A stretch of DNA of 64,000 bases from contig CM057142.1 of assembly GCA_029964075.1 (NCBI GenBank), forward strand, positions 32,428,392 to 32,492,391, given 5' to 3'. Made by a program: the position numbers and the translations under genes. Source of the stretch: Patiria pectinifera (Eukaryota > Echinodermata > Asteroidea > Valvatida > Asterinidae). Each line of letters starts with the position of its first letter. The stretch's first letter is position 1. A model generated the notes under the pieces. That model did no database searches, was not told the origin of the DNA, and saw only the letters and a list, made by a program, of their open reading frames with translations. Below, piece by piece: positions 50,601 to 55,650 of this stretch.

Positions 50601-53500
50601 CGTATTAAAACAAACCAACTTTTACAAACCAACATCAAGGGCAAACTTTATGACACTGCTACTAAGCAAACAAATATTTGCTCAGCATTAAAATGAGAAC
50701 CAACCTGGGCCCAATTTCATGGAATCCGTACCGCCGAATTTTGTGCTAACGGCCCGCAATTTTGTGCTAACCGAGCTACCACAAAAATTCTGCGCTAACC
50801 TTGTAAGCCCAGAATCCTTAGTTACAGGAAGTACGCATGCGCACAAGCCAAAATTCCTTGCTAACCCGTGAAATACGCTAACCGTTAGCGCGGAATTTTC
50901 CGCTATAGTTAGCGGCGATTTCTCGCTAACCGTTACGGGTTCCATGAAATTGGGCCCTGGTAATCTGTTTTCCTAATCGGAACATTTTTTTGCTTACCAA
51001 AGTTCTGTGTTTAGACCAATGACGGCACAGAGTGTTTTGGGCCCCAGTATACAATGGCCAAAGCAATGTGCCATCTATTGTGCAAATGCTTCATTGTTTA
51101 TAGGGGCCAATTGGTATGACATCAAAGCACCATGTGACCATCCGGCTTTCCCGTGATTGGCCACCATTGCAGTAGGCAAGCGTTTGGTTAGCAACCATGT
51201 CGTGCGTTGTAAACAAGAAACTAAAGCTTATTTATTTTCATGTAAAATATCTGTGAATTCTATATCAAATTAATAATGAGGGCAAGGACGAAAGTCTTGT
51301 TCCCAGTGTTAACAGAAGGAACACACTTAACTGAAAAAAAAATCTGTACTTAACCTTTGGGACACTGCAACAGTGACGACTGTTGTATAAAATCCCAGGC
51401 CATGTACTTACATGTACCCTGACCGTGAGACTACTACTAAACTTAACGCACACATTCACTGCAACACATTTAAAGCTTTACATTGTAAACAATGGCCCCC
51501 ACACGGTTGCAGACCAGTAAATAAACTGCCATAGACCCGAATGATAAATGCCCCCACTTCAAAAATTCAGGAAAAACACTCACAACTGTCCAAGGTATTC
51601 GAGACACACATCAAATTAAAGCTAATTTCATCATCTTTCATTTTCACTTCAATTTTCAGTGGGTTAACTGATGAATTTTAGGAGAAATTTCCATCCAAAG
51701 ATGATCACCCCTTAAAATGGTCCTGAAGCCCATCGCCATTTTGAAAAACGAGGCCTACACTCCATTGCAAAATAGATCGCTTTTAGGGCTCCAATTTCAT
51801 CCAAATTACACAACTACAAGCTCACAGTCCTGTGCACAGCTTCTTCCCATATTTTTTACAAACCCTCAAGTTCATGGCCCACAATATGCTCTAATAATGA
51901 AGAATACGCAAATCGTGATTTGGCCGGCGTAGGCGATTTTGGACTGATTTACTGGCCTGCAACCACACACAGATATTGAACATACTGCCCTCAATGGCTC
52001 ATGCATGGACTTGCATGTAAATGTGACCAAAACAGAAAGAAAACTTTCATAGACTTTCAACTGAAGTCGACAAATGTAAATGAACAAAACTTTCAGACTT
52101 AGAATGCTGCGCATGCCTTTTGATCGACTTGGGAGACAAGCCGCTGGCCACAGCTATTATGTACCACCCTGGGGCCAATTTCACGGCGCTGCTAAGCACA
52201 AAAATTTGCTTAGCATAGAAAAAGTCTGGCTTATAAAAAGCAGGTTACCAGCCAAAACTCCATGTGATGTATATTGCTCGTGATTAGTATTCAGCTGTTG
52301 TTGGCTATAGCATGAAAATTACGTGGAGTTTTGGCTGGTAAACTGCTTTTATAAGCCTGGCTTTTTTTGTGCTTAGCAGTGTTGTGAAATTGGGCCCTGA
52401 TAATGTTGTGTATACTTGCCTGTAAGGTTTCACCAGCTAGGGCTTCGGCCTTGGCCTTGGCCTCAGCTCTTGCATCCAGAAGCTGCACTCGGGACAGGTT
52501 CTGGGTTAGTTAGAGGGAGACGGTACCGTGGGAAACGTGATACAAGACAACACGAAAGGACGTGGAAAACGGACCGTGAATTGGAGGACAAAAGGGTTGG
52601 CAAAGAAGGAAAGATGTATATATGTTAGTCACAGAGAATCAAACGATAAGATTGTCAAAATAACAAAAGGAGGAGGAATGACAGAAAGGGGGTATAAGCA
52701 CAAGCAAGACTTGTAAGACAGGGGTCGTGATGACAAGATATTTTTGAGGAAGTTTGCCGAGGAAGTTGGAGTTACAGATAAAAGAGAAAGAGAACAGCAC
52801 AGCAGCACACGTTAACAAATGCTACATGAAGAAATAGGATAATAAGTGGTATATCAAACAAGTATTGGCAATCCCATCCAAATTCACTTGAAAAACACTC
52901 GGGTAGAGGGAACAGATTTCTATGACATAAAGTTCACGACTAGAAGTACTTGAAACGCTCATTAAAAAAATGATATGAAAGTCTGGTTAAACAAAACTTC
53001 ATTTCACAAACGAGACCATAAAGAATTGAAGGGCAATCAATGGACAAAATTGGAGGATTCAGGACTGTTAGGGTTAAACAGTACCCCTTTAAAGCAACAG
53101 GATGATGCAGTGATGCAGTCAGAATCATCAATGGTCAAGTTGAACTGGACACCGGCAATCCTCTATACGTAGGGTTTAGACAATCTTAAAGCTAAAAGAG
53201 TGGGGATTTTTGTGTGTTTAACCTTCGTCTAGCCGAGCTAACCCCTCCAGATAACGCTCACCTTTTTGTTACTATTCTTCATACTGAGTGACGGTTTCAG
53301 CTTGACGGGTTCGGCAGTTTCCGGCGTTCCCACGGGCGTTTCCTTCTCCGCTGGCGGTGCCGGTGTCGGCGGCTTCGTGACAGTGTCCACCGGGGCCTTG
53401 GCTGCTTCCCCAGCCACGTTTTCCAAGTCCCCCGTTGAGCCGATCTTGTTGGTACCCGGCAGAACCTTGAGCTCTGGGTGTGCGTCCACAGGCTGCTGAC
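29539..53500 (-). CDS. PLCB4: Phospholipase C-beta (PLCB4/norpA type), 3' 18 exons; 5' part outside window
   Basis: Gq effector that hydrolyses PIP2 to IP3 and diacylglycerol at the inner plasma membrane. The window holds the X-Y linker, complete Y domain, C2 and C-terminal coiled coil (735 full codons); PH, EF hands and X domain with the catalytic histidines must lie beyond 64000. Y domain: [20 protein letters not shown], then [11 protein letters not shown] (Ser of the PIP2 site) and [11 protein letters not shown] (Arg and Tyr of the PIP2 site). C2: [15 protein letters not shown] to [20 protein letters not shown]. The segment after C2 ([20 protein letters not shown]) matches the PLCB4 Galpha-q-binding helices. 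The coiled coil runs over nine exons to EAVV. Phases agree across all 17 junctions. Assignment to PLCB4 rests on remembered residues such as [12 protein letters not shown]. The linker is Pro/Ala/Thr-rich and not acidic as in human PLCB4. Confidence 0.95.
30172..30330 (+). mobile_element. tRNA-derived SINE
   Basis: A box-like GTTTAGTGGTAGAGCACAGG, B box GGTTCGAGCCC, then TTGTGCCCTTGAGTAAGGCG and GGTGTTAAATGGGTACCGGC, a body common in marine deuterostome SINEs. In a PLC-beta intron. Confidence 0.7.
30528..30612 (-). mobile_element. tRNA-like SINE head, reversed
   Basis: On the - strand GGTGGTCGAGTGGTAAGACG and GGTTCGAGTCCCATCAGA form A and B boxes. The 3' side runs into non-tRNA sequence, so a SINE rather than a tRNA gene is favoured. 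Confidence 0.5.
30670..30756 (-). CDS. PLCB4: PLC-beta exon: coiled coil
   Basis: Acceptor TTTGTTTCAG|TTACAA, donor GAAGAG|GTATGT; 29 codons. [29 protein letters not shown] follows the MKQSKEMDQL pattern of PLCB4. Confidence 0.92.
31574..31631 (-). CDS. PLCB4: PLC-beta exon: coiled coil (58 bp)
   Basis: Acceptor TTCATTGCAG|GAGAAT, donor AAGAGA|GTAAGT, phase 2 to 0. [19 protein letters not shown] matches RVRELNSSNTKKFLEERKR of PLCB4. Confidence 0.95.
31771..32371. mobile_element. Nested element with GTGCAT/ATGCAC ends
   Basis: Left GGTGTGCAT...CCCGGGTACCCC and right GGGTACCCGGTTCCGATGCAC resemble inverted ends; the right end recurs at 61503-61590. The interior 31860-32035 is a reversed copy of the inner part of the MITE at 6442. 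Confidence 0.45.
33206..33307 (-). CDS. PLCB4: PLC-beta exon: coiled coil
   Basis: Acceptor TTCCAACAG|GGAAAT, donor GACAG|GTAGGA, phase 2 to 2. [33 protein letters not shown] matches KISMENSKAISQDKSIKNK. Confidence 0.95.
33704..33915. repeat. Two adjacent palindromes with the same TGTTGCA loop
   Basis: CGCTTGATGGC-TGTTGCA-GCCATCAAGCG at 33705-33731 is followed by a near-perfect palindrome whose arms exceed 80 bp, centred on AACTTTTGGTGACTGTTGCA (about 33822). The arms are AT-rich and would form a long hairpin. In a PLC-beta intron. Confidence 0.8.
33950..34469. mobile_element. piggyBac-like MITE, 520 bp, TTAA-flanked, copy 1
   Basis: TTAA on both sides (33946-33949, 34470-34473); ends AGGGAATATACAACATTTGC and GATGTACATTCCCT. 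A central palindrome CCAACGGTGGTC/GACCACCGTTGG and inverted GTCTGGTTCCC/GGGAACCAGAC blocks. Same length as the copy at 41661. Confidence 0.85.
34578..34753 (-). CDS. PLCB4: PLC-beta exon: coiled coil
   Basis: Acceptor TCCCACTCAG|GTTAAG, donor TGCAAG|GTGAGA, phase 0 to 2. [20 protein letters not shown] and [20 protein letters not shown] match the EWSEM...SQQCELLKKLL segment of PLCB4. Confidence 0.95.
35034..35109 (-). CDS. PLCB4: PLC-beta exon: coiled coil
   Basis: Acceptor GTTCCGTAG|AGAGAG, donor ATAAGG|GTAAGT, phase 2 to 0. [20 protein letters not shown] matches the GGSNCLEMKKETEIKIQTL region of PLCB4. A TTAA element begins 35 bp upstream of the acceptor. Confidence 0.93.
35145..35749. mobile_element. 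piggyBac-like element, 605 bp, TTAA-flanked
   Basis: TTAA at 35141-35144 and 35750-35753; ends CCCTTTCATTACCA and TGGTAAGGAAAGGG. The interior has TCGACTAAAGTCGCCCA and TCGACAAAAGTCGCCCA repeats. Its near end is 35 bp from the acceptor of the PLC-beta exon at 35034-35109. Confidence 0.8.
35885..36060 (+). mobile_element. tRNA-SINE fragment
   Basis: GGGTTCGAGTCCAGCC (B box) followed by GTGCTCTTGGGCAAGGCACT and GAGTTAATGGGTACCTGTG, the same type of body as the SINE at 30172. Confidence 0.6.
36112..36227 (-). CDS. PLCB4: PLC-beta exon: coiled coil
   Basis: Acceptor GCGTCCTGCAG|GAGTGC, donor AAAGGG|GTGAGC, phase 0 to 2. [28 protein letters not shown] matches VDKIVAQYDKEKSTHEK of PLCB4. Confidence 0.93.
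36628..37258. mobile_element. hAT-like element, ACTCGAGT-rich, at a splice donor
   Basis: Ends CAGAGGTGTAATGACTC and its inverse-like CTGGTTACAACTCTG. Flanking octamers CCCTCACC (36620-36627) and CCCTGACC (37259-37266) match at 7 of 8. The interior is dominated by degenerate GACTCGACT/ACTCGAGT repeats. The right octamer covers the last base of a PLC-beta exon and the first seven intron bases. Confidence 0.75.
37266..37375 (-). CDS. PLCB4: PLC-beta exon: start of distal coiled coil
   Basis: Acceptor TTCTCTCGTAG|CCGTGA, donor TCCAAG|GTCAGG, phase 1 to 0. [32 protein letters not shown] aligns with LKQMKAYLKHLKKQQKE of PLCB4. The donor lies within a hAT target-site duplication. Confidence 0.9.
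37490..38545. mobile_element. Two tandem copies of the CTGGACTTTTCCAG hairpin repeat
   Basis: Each copy (about 37490-38015 and 38022-38545) starts CAAATATTGAGTGGCTCAAA, holds an inverted pair around CTGGACTTTT...AAAAGTCCAG, and ends in CAATCAAATGACAAGGATC. A reversed single copy lies in the peptidase gene at 20961-21285. Confidence 0.7.
38551..38878 (-). repeat. 160-bp tandem duplication carrying an exon end and its splice donor
   Basis: TCTCTTACAGTTGGTAGTTG starts at 38551, 38711 and 38871, exactly 160 bp apart. The third copy is the true 3' end and donor of the PLC-beta exon at 38879-38999; the other two are partial exon copies in the intron with identical donors. Confidence 0.85.
38879..38999 (-). 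CDS. PLCB4: PLC-beta exon: C-terminal linker; its 3' end is duplicated in the intron
   Basis: Acceptor CCTTATCAG|AATGAC, donor CAACT|GTAAGA, phase 0 to 1. [45 protein letters not shown] matches PLCB4; the rest is Ser/Thr/Lys-rich. The last 30 or so bases plus the donor recur 160 and 320 bp further into the intron. Confidence 0.9.
39275..39400 (+). mobile_element. LINE 3' tail with (AATAAT)n
   Basis: T-rich 3' UTR-like sequence ends GGCCGAATAAATAATAATAA with a continuing trinucleotide tail, as in CR1/L2-like elements. No coding part. Confidence 0.5.
39480..39612 (-). mobile_element. tRNA-derived SINE fragment
   Basis: On the - strand TGGTGGATAGCGAGATGAGC and GGTTTGAATCC; same family as 5800-5880. 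Confidence 0.5.
39821..39901. repeat. Short hairpin element with a recurring inner 23-mer
   Basis: CCAGTGGTCTCCCCAAC pairs with GTTGGGGGAGACCACTGG. The inner GTGCACAAGTACCCCCTCAA recurs at 35828-35851 and, degraded, near 58084-58105, suggesting a small interspersed family. Confidence 0.55.
40634..40722 (-). CDS. PLCB4: PLC-beta exon: proximal C-terminal helices (Galpha-q binding)
   Basis: Acceptor TTCTCTAG|ATTTTG, donor GAAGAG|GTTGGT, phase 1 to 0. [29 protein letters not shown] aligns with the helix-turn-helix that binds active Galpha-q in PLC-beta structures. Confidence 0.95.
40872..41272 (-). mobile_element. tRNA-derived SINE with Nin-like core, full length about 400 bp
   Basis: On the - strand: tRNA head with GGATTCGAAC B box reversed near 41205, then CTTCGTCCTTCGGATGGGAC and GTAAAGCCGTAGGTCCCG, AGAGAAGGGGTTTGCCCCGT, ending in (TTA)n. 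From memory, the GGATGGGACGTAAA core resembles the conserved Nin domain of metazoan SINEs. Related copies at 43065 and 55395. Confidence 0.75.
41372..41576 (-). CDS. PLCB4: PLC-beta exon: C2 domain part 2
   Basis: Acceptor TTGTTTAG|GTCGTA, donor GGGAG|GTGAGT, phase 0 to 1. [38 protein letters not shown] and [15 protein letters not shown]. Nearly identical to vertebrate PLCB4 in the [18 protein letters not shown] stretch. Confidence 0.97.
41661..42180. mobile_element. piggyBac-like MITE, 520 bp, TTAA-flanked, copy 2
   Basis: TTAA at 41657-41660 and 42181-42184; ends AGGGAATGTACAACATTTGC and GCAAATGTTATATCTTCCCT. Internal hairpin CCAACGCTGGTCAGCCAACC. Same 520-bp length as copy 1. Confidence 0.85.
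42316..42525. mobile_element. Degraded copy of the GGGCCCAATTTCATG MITE family
   Basis: CTGATTTCATGGCCCTGCTG...CTTACCCAAGAAATACGCTTAC is a diverged relative of 50707-50957. Confidence 0.5.
42752..42916 (-). CDS. PLCB4: PLC-beta exon: C2 domain part 1
   Basis: 55 codons, phase 0. [36 protein letters not shown] and [16 protein letters not shown]. Donor AGAAAG|GTGAGT. Confidence 0.97.
43065..43325 (+). mobile_element. tRNA-derived SINE with Nin-like core
   Basis: GGGTTGGAGCCCGGG (B box), CACTTGTGCCCTTAAGCAAG, CTTTCGGATGGGACGTAAAG, GTAGGTCCCGTGTGTTGTG, then AGAGAAGGGGTTTGCCC. Opposite orientation to the other two copies. Confidence 0.75.
43510..44716. repeat. 11-bp minisatellite (TGTGATGGACT), about 110 units
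   Basis: Roughly 1.2 kb of TTGTGATGGAC units with variants (ATGTGATGGAC, ATGCGATGGAC, GTGATGGGCTT). Higher-order repeats are visible: a 187-bp (17-unit) block repeats at 43605/43792 and a 110-bp (10-unit) block at 44551/44661. The - strand has no stop in any frame, giving false proteins of 394-531 aa with an 11-residue repeat. Lies in the PLC-beta intron between the end of Y and C2. Confidence 0.9.
44839..44941 (-). CDS. PLCB4: PLC-beta exon: end of Y domain
   Basis: Acceptor ATGTTGCAG|CTATCT, donor GTCAGG|GTAAGC, phase 2 to 0. [20 protein letters not shown] and [13 protein letters not shown] match PLCB4. The 3' flank intron holds the 11-bp minisatellite. Confidence 0.96.
45750..45815. repeat. 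(CAGT)n microsatellite
   Basis: GACTCAGTCAGTCACTCATT and similar tetranucleotide runs of about 65 bp, ending 45 bp before a PLC-beta exon. Confidence 0.7.
45860..46036 (-). CDS. PLCB4: PLC-beta exon: Y domain core
   Basis: Acceptor TTCCTCCAG|TTACAA, donor TGTGG|GTGAGT, phase 2 to 2. [32 protein letters not shown] and [13 protein letters not shown]. Arg and Tyr of SRIY contact PIP2 phosphates in characterised PLCs. Confidence 0.97.
46480..46770. repeat. CAGCCAGCCAGCTAAC minisatellite
   Basis: Seven or so irregular units of about 30-45 bp combining (CAGC)n, TAAC and GTTTGCAAG. Confidence 0.75.
46960..47044 (-). CDS. PLCB4: PLC-beta exon: Y domain, Ser of PIP2 site
   Basis: Acceptor CCATTTCAG|AACGGA, donor GTCAA|GTATCC, phase 1 to 2. 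[20 protein letters not shown] includes the Ser equivalent to PLC-delta1 S522. Confidence 0.95.
47747..47895. mobile_element. Left-end fragment of TTAA-GGCCGGTT MITE
   Basis: TTAA at 47743 then GGCCGGTTCACACTCGATGC; the right end lacks TTAA. Related to the complete copy at 54337. Confidence 0.55.
48102..48249 (-). CDS. PLCB4: PLC-beta exon: Y domain start
   Basis: Acceptor TGTCCTGCAG|GGTGTT, donor GCTGAAG|GTATTT, phase 0 to 1. [20 protein letters not shown] and [13 protein letters not shown] match the PLCB4 Y-domain opening. Confidence 0.96.
49044..49445. repeat. Exact 32-bp direct repeats flanking a GGGCGTCGC-type insertion
   Basis: Bases 49044-49075 and 49414-49445 are identical (start AAACTTTACCTCC, end GGGCCATCAG). 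Between them lie 338 bp starting with the GGGCGTCGCCAGG element at 49079. Confidence 0.8.
50215..50424. mobile_element. piggyBac-like MITE, 210 bp, TTAA-flanked
   Basis: TTAA at 50211-50214 and 50425-50428; ends CCCTACC and (G)TTAGGG. Two GTTGGAAT(CTG/TTG)..CAGGATGGGTA blocks inside. Confidence 0.65.
50707..50957. mobile_element. GGGCCCAATTTCATG MITE, 251 bp
   Basis: Ends GGGCCCAATTTCATGGA and TCCATGAAATTGGGCCC are perfect inverted repeats. GCTAACCG-type repeats inside. Confidence 0.85.
51509..51960. mobile_element. GCAGACCAGTAAAT MITE, copy 2
   Basis: Ends GCAGACCAGTAAATAA and TGATTTACTGGCCTGC; the body is the reverse of the copy at 24427-24860 (shares GCCGGCGTAGGCGATTT and TTCCATCCAAAGATGATCA). 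Confidence 0.75.
52171..52397. mobile_element. GGGCCAATTTCA MITE, 227 bp
   Basis: Inverted ends GGGGCCAATTTCAC and GTGAAATTGGGCCC with inner GCTTATAAAAAGCAGGTTACC / GGTAAACTGCTTTTATAAGC. Its end is 22 bp from the GC donor of the PLC-beta exon at 52420. Confidence 0.75.
52420..52500 (-). CDS. PLCB4: PLC-beta exon: charged linker helix; GC-AG donor
   Basis: 27 codons, phase 0 both ends: [20 protein letters not shown] then LAGETLQ. Acceptor CTAACCCAG|AACCTG. The donor is CAG|GCAAGT, a textbook GC-type 5' splice site; no GT donor keeps frame nearby. Predicted helical, Ala/Lys/Glu-rich. A MITE ends 22 bp from the donor. Confidence 0.78.
53262..53500 (-). CDS. PLCB4: PLC-beta exon: X-Y linker (Pro/Thr/Ala-rich)
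   Basis: First exon seen. Acceptor CCTTTTTCCAG|GTCAGC, donor AACAAAAAG|GTGAGC, phase 1 to 0; 79 codons. Encodes [30 protein letters not shown] and [11 protein letters not shown]: low-complexity linker with no PLC consensus. Confidence rests on phase, splice sites and position. In mammalian PLCs this linker is autoinhibitory. Confidence 0.82.
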
Positions 53501-54336
53501 CTGGAAAAAGGGGGTAAAGAAGGGCGCCACCATGAGTCCATGCGCGGCAGTCACAGTGCGCACCGGCAGAAATCGTGATATAGCACCCGCCAACTTGGAC
53601 CAAATGCTTGAACCGCGTGGGCTTGATATAGACTACTCTCGCGTCACACATTTGCTCTAGAAACTCAACATTTCTAAAAAAAAAAAATGTGTTTTGTTTT
53701 GTTTTTGGACTCGACATGCATGACATGAGCGACATGCATGACATGAGCAACATGCAGACAGAGGATGGTACACAGTCACAAATGAATGCAGGAGGTCATG
53801 AATGCTACCAATGTCGCCATGTGGAAATCCTACAAAATGGCACCGTTTTATAATTTTGAGACTAACCCCCTAAATTCACAATGTTGCTCATCCGGAAAGT
53901 GTTTTAATACTCCCAAAAAACTCCACTTCGATATTTGAATTTCCCACAGCAAAATAAGAAACTGTCTACGCATGAGAACAAAATCTCAATCAGTTTCTTC
54001 ACATGGACTTAGTTTTTGCTGTGTAACATTAAAAAAAAAAGTCTTCCGAAAGCCAGTGTGCATGATTAAAAAGAATCCATCGGGATTGGCTGGCATTTCT
54101 GCTAATTATCTTCAGGCTGCATTCAAGTTACATTGGCTGTGACAGACAGTAGCCCACGCATCTATGGCAAGCGGATTTGGCTGCTACCATAGGCGCATGC
54201 ATAATTGCCGGCCGTAGCCACTTCATTTAGATGCAGCCTTATCACAGCATAAATACAGAAATGACTTCCATGTCAATTCCACAATTCCATCTTTCCTAGG
54301 CCATACAGCTACGGAAAGATTTCAAACACTCTTTAA
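53501..54336. other. PLC-beta intron, no exon found
   Basis: Only a short ACATGCATGACATGAGC repeat near 53714-53753 stands out. No X-domain coding sequence on the - strand. Confidence 0.4.
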
Positions 54337-54542
54337 GGCCGGTTTATACTTGGTGCAAAAAAACCCAACAAATGCGATCGCAAATGTGTAACATCACAGC
54401 ATGTATTTGCAAAAGTGGAATGCATCTTGACTTGCGAATTTCGCAGTGACGGTTTAGTGACGGTTTAATGATGTCAAAATCACTTCGCATTCGGGTTCGC
54501 ATATATGAAACCGAAAATTCGGGTTCGAAATATGAACCGGCC
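54337..54542. mobile_element. piggyBac-like MITE, 206 bp, TTAA-flanked
   Basis: TTAA at 54333-54336 and 54543-54546; ends GGCCGGTTTATACT and ATATGAACCGGCC. Related fragments at 12990 and 47747. Confidence 0.8.
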
Positions 54543-55394
54543 TTAAGGTGCTACATGTGTGTACTCATCTACAGACTAATTAATGTTCTCTCACACAGCA
54601 GTGATTATCATGTAACAAAGTGAGTGCTGTTGACGAATGAGTGCAACTATGTGTCTGCGTATTCTCTCTATGTGATCGTAGTGATTGTAAATACAGCAAT
54701 AGCAGTGTGTATAGGCTACAGAATGATTCAAGCCAAGCCATCGGTGACAGGCAAAGAGGTGATCATGAACTACAGTGCAAAAAAAAAAATGGGGGAAAAA
54801 AAGAAGAAAATAAAATAACATAAATATTTGTCTCTCCTGATGAAGTGAAGTTAGGTTTCTGCAGTGTGATGGCCTAGGAGTCTACATGTCTACAACTTAC
54901 AAGTCAAGCTCAGGTTTGCAAAAGGATCTTGTACTGGACACCCCCTTCTTGGATGAAGGGGGTTATAAAAGCAGCTTTTCTCAACCCAAGAACTGCAATG
55001 GGAGCATTGCTTGAGATTAAGTAAGTCCTGTTTTATCTCGTTGAAGGAAACACAACAGACGCACTGCTTGAAGACCAAACAATTAATCTTGATGAAACTT
55101 TGCGATCTCTTTATTTAAGTCAGTACATTCTGGGTAGCAAACTCAGAAAAAAATGGAAATCATGGCAGCTACGCAAGTAAAACCGGAAAGTGATGGATTG
55201 GCAATAGCCGAAGAATCGATTTAAGCCTTTAGCCACTGTAGCGCCCGAAACCTCCCAAGCACTCCATGGTATTATTCAATCATCAGTGAATAAACACAAT
55301 GTAATACAATGTAATACAGGCCTGTGCTAATGTTTCTGTTAGCTTCTGTACAAACGCTTGGTGTGGCTATCGCGTACAGCCTCATACTGTATGT

Positions 55395-55650
55395 ATGAGG
55401 ATAACTGCCAGAAACACCGGGGCGAACCCCTTCTCTTAGCAATAAGTGTTTGCTGGGTTCTTTTACGTGCGTTATACAACACACGGGACCTACAGCTTTA
55501 CGTCCCATCCAAAGGAAGAAGCAATAATGGTTGAGTGCCTTGCTCAAGGGCACAAGTGTCCGGGCCCGGGCTTGAACCCACGCCACTGTTGCCTCTGAAA
55601 CACCAGAGCATGAGTCCAGTGTTCTTAACCGCTAGGCCATCTCACCCCAC
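55395..55650 (-). mobile_element. tRNA-derived SINE with Nin-like core
   Basis: On the - strand GGCCTAGCGGTTAAGAAC (A box), GGTTCAAGCCCGGG (B box), CTTGAGCAAGGCACTCAACC, TTTGGATGGGACGTAAAGC. Third copy of the family at 40872 and 43065. Confidence 0.75.

Noticed and set aside
53272..53593. Alternative frames opposite or overlapping the PLC-beta linker exon
   Set aside because: Shadows of a GC-rich coding exon; only the frame with matching splice phases was kept.
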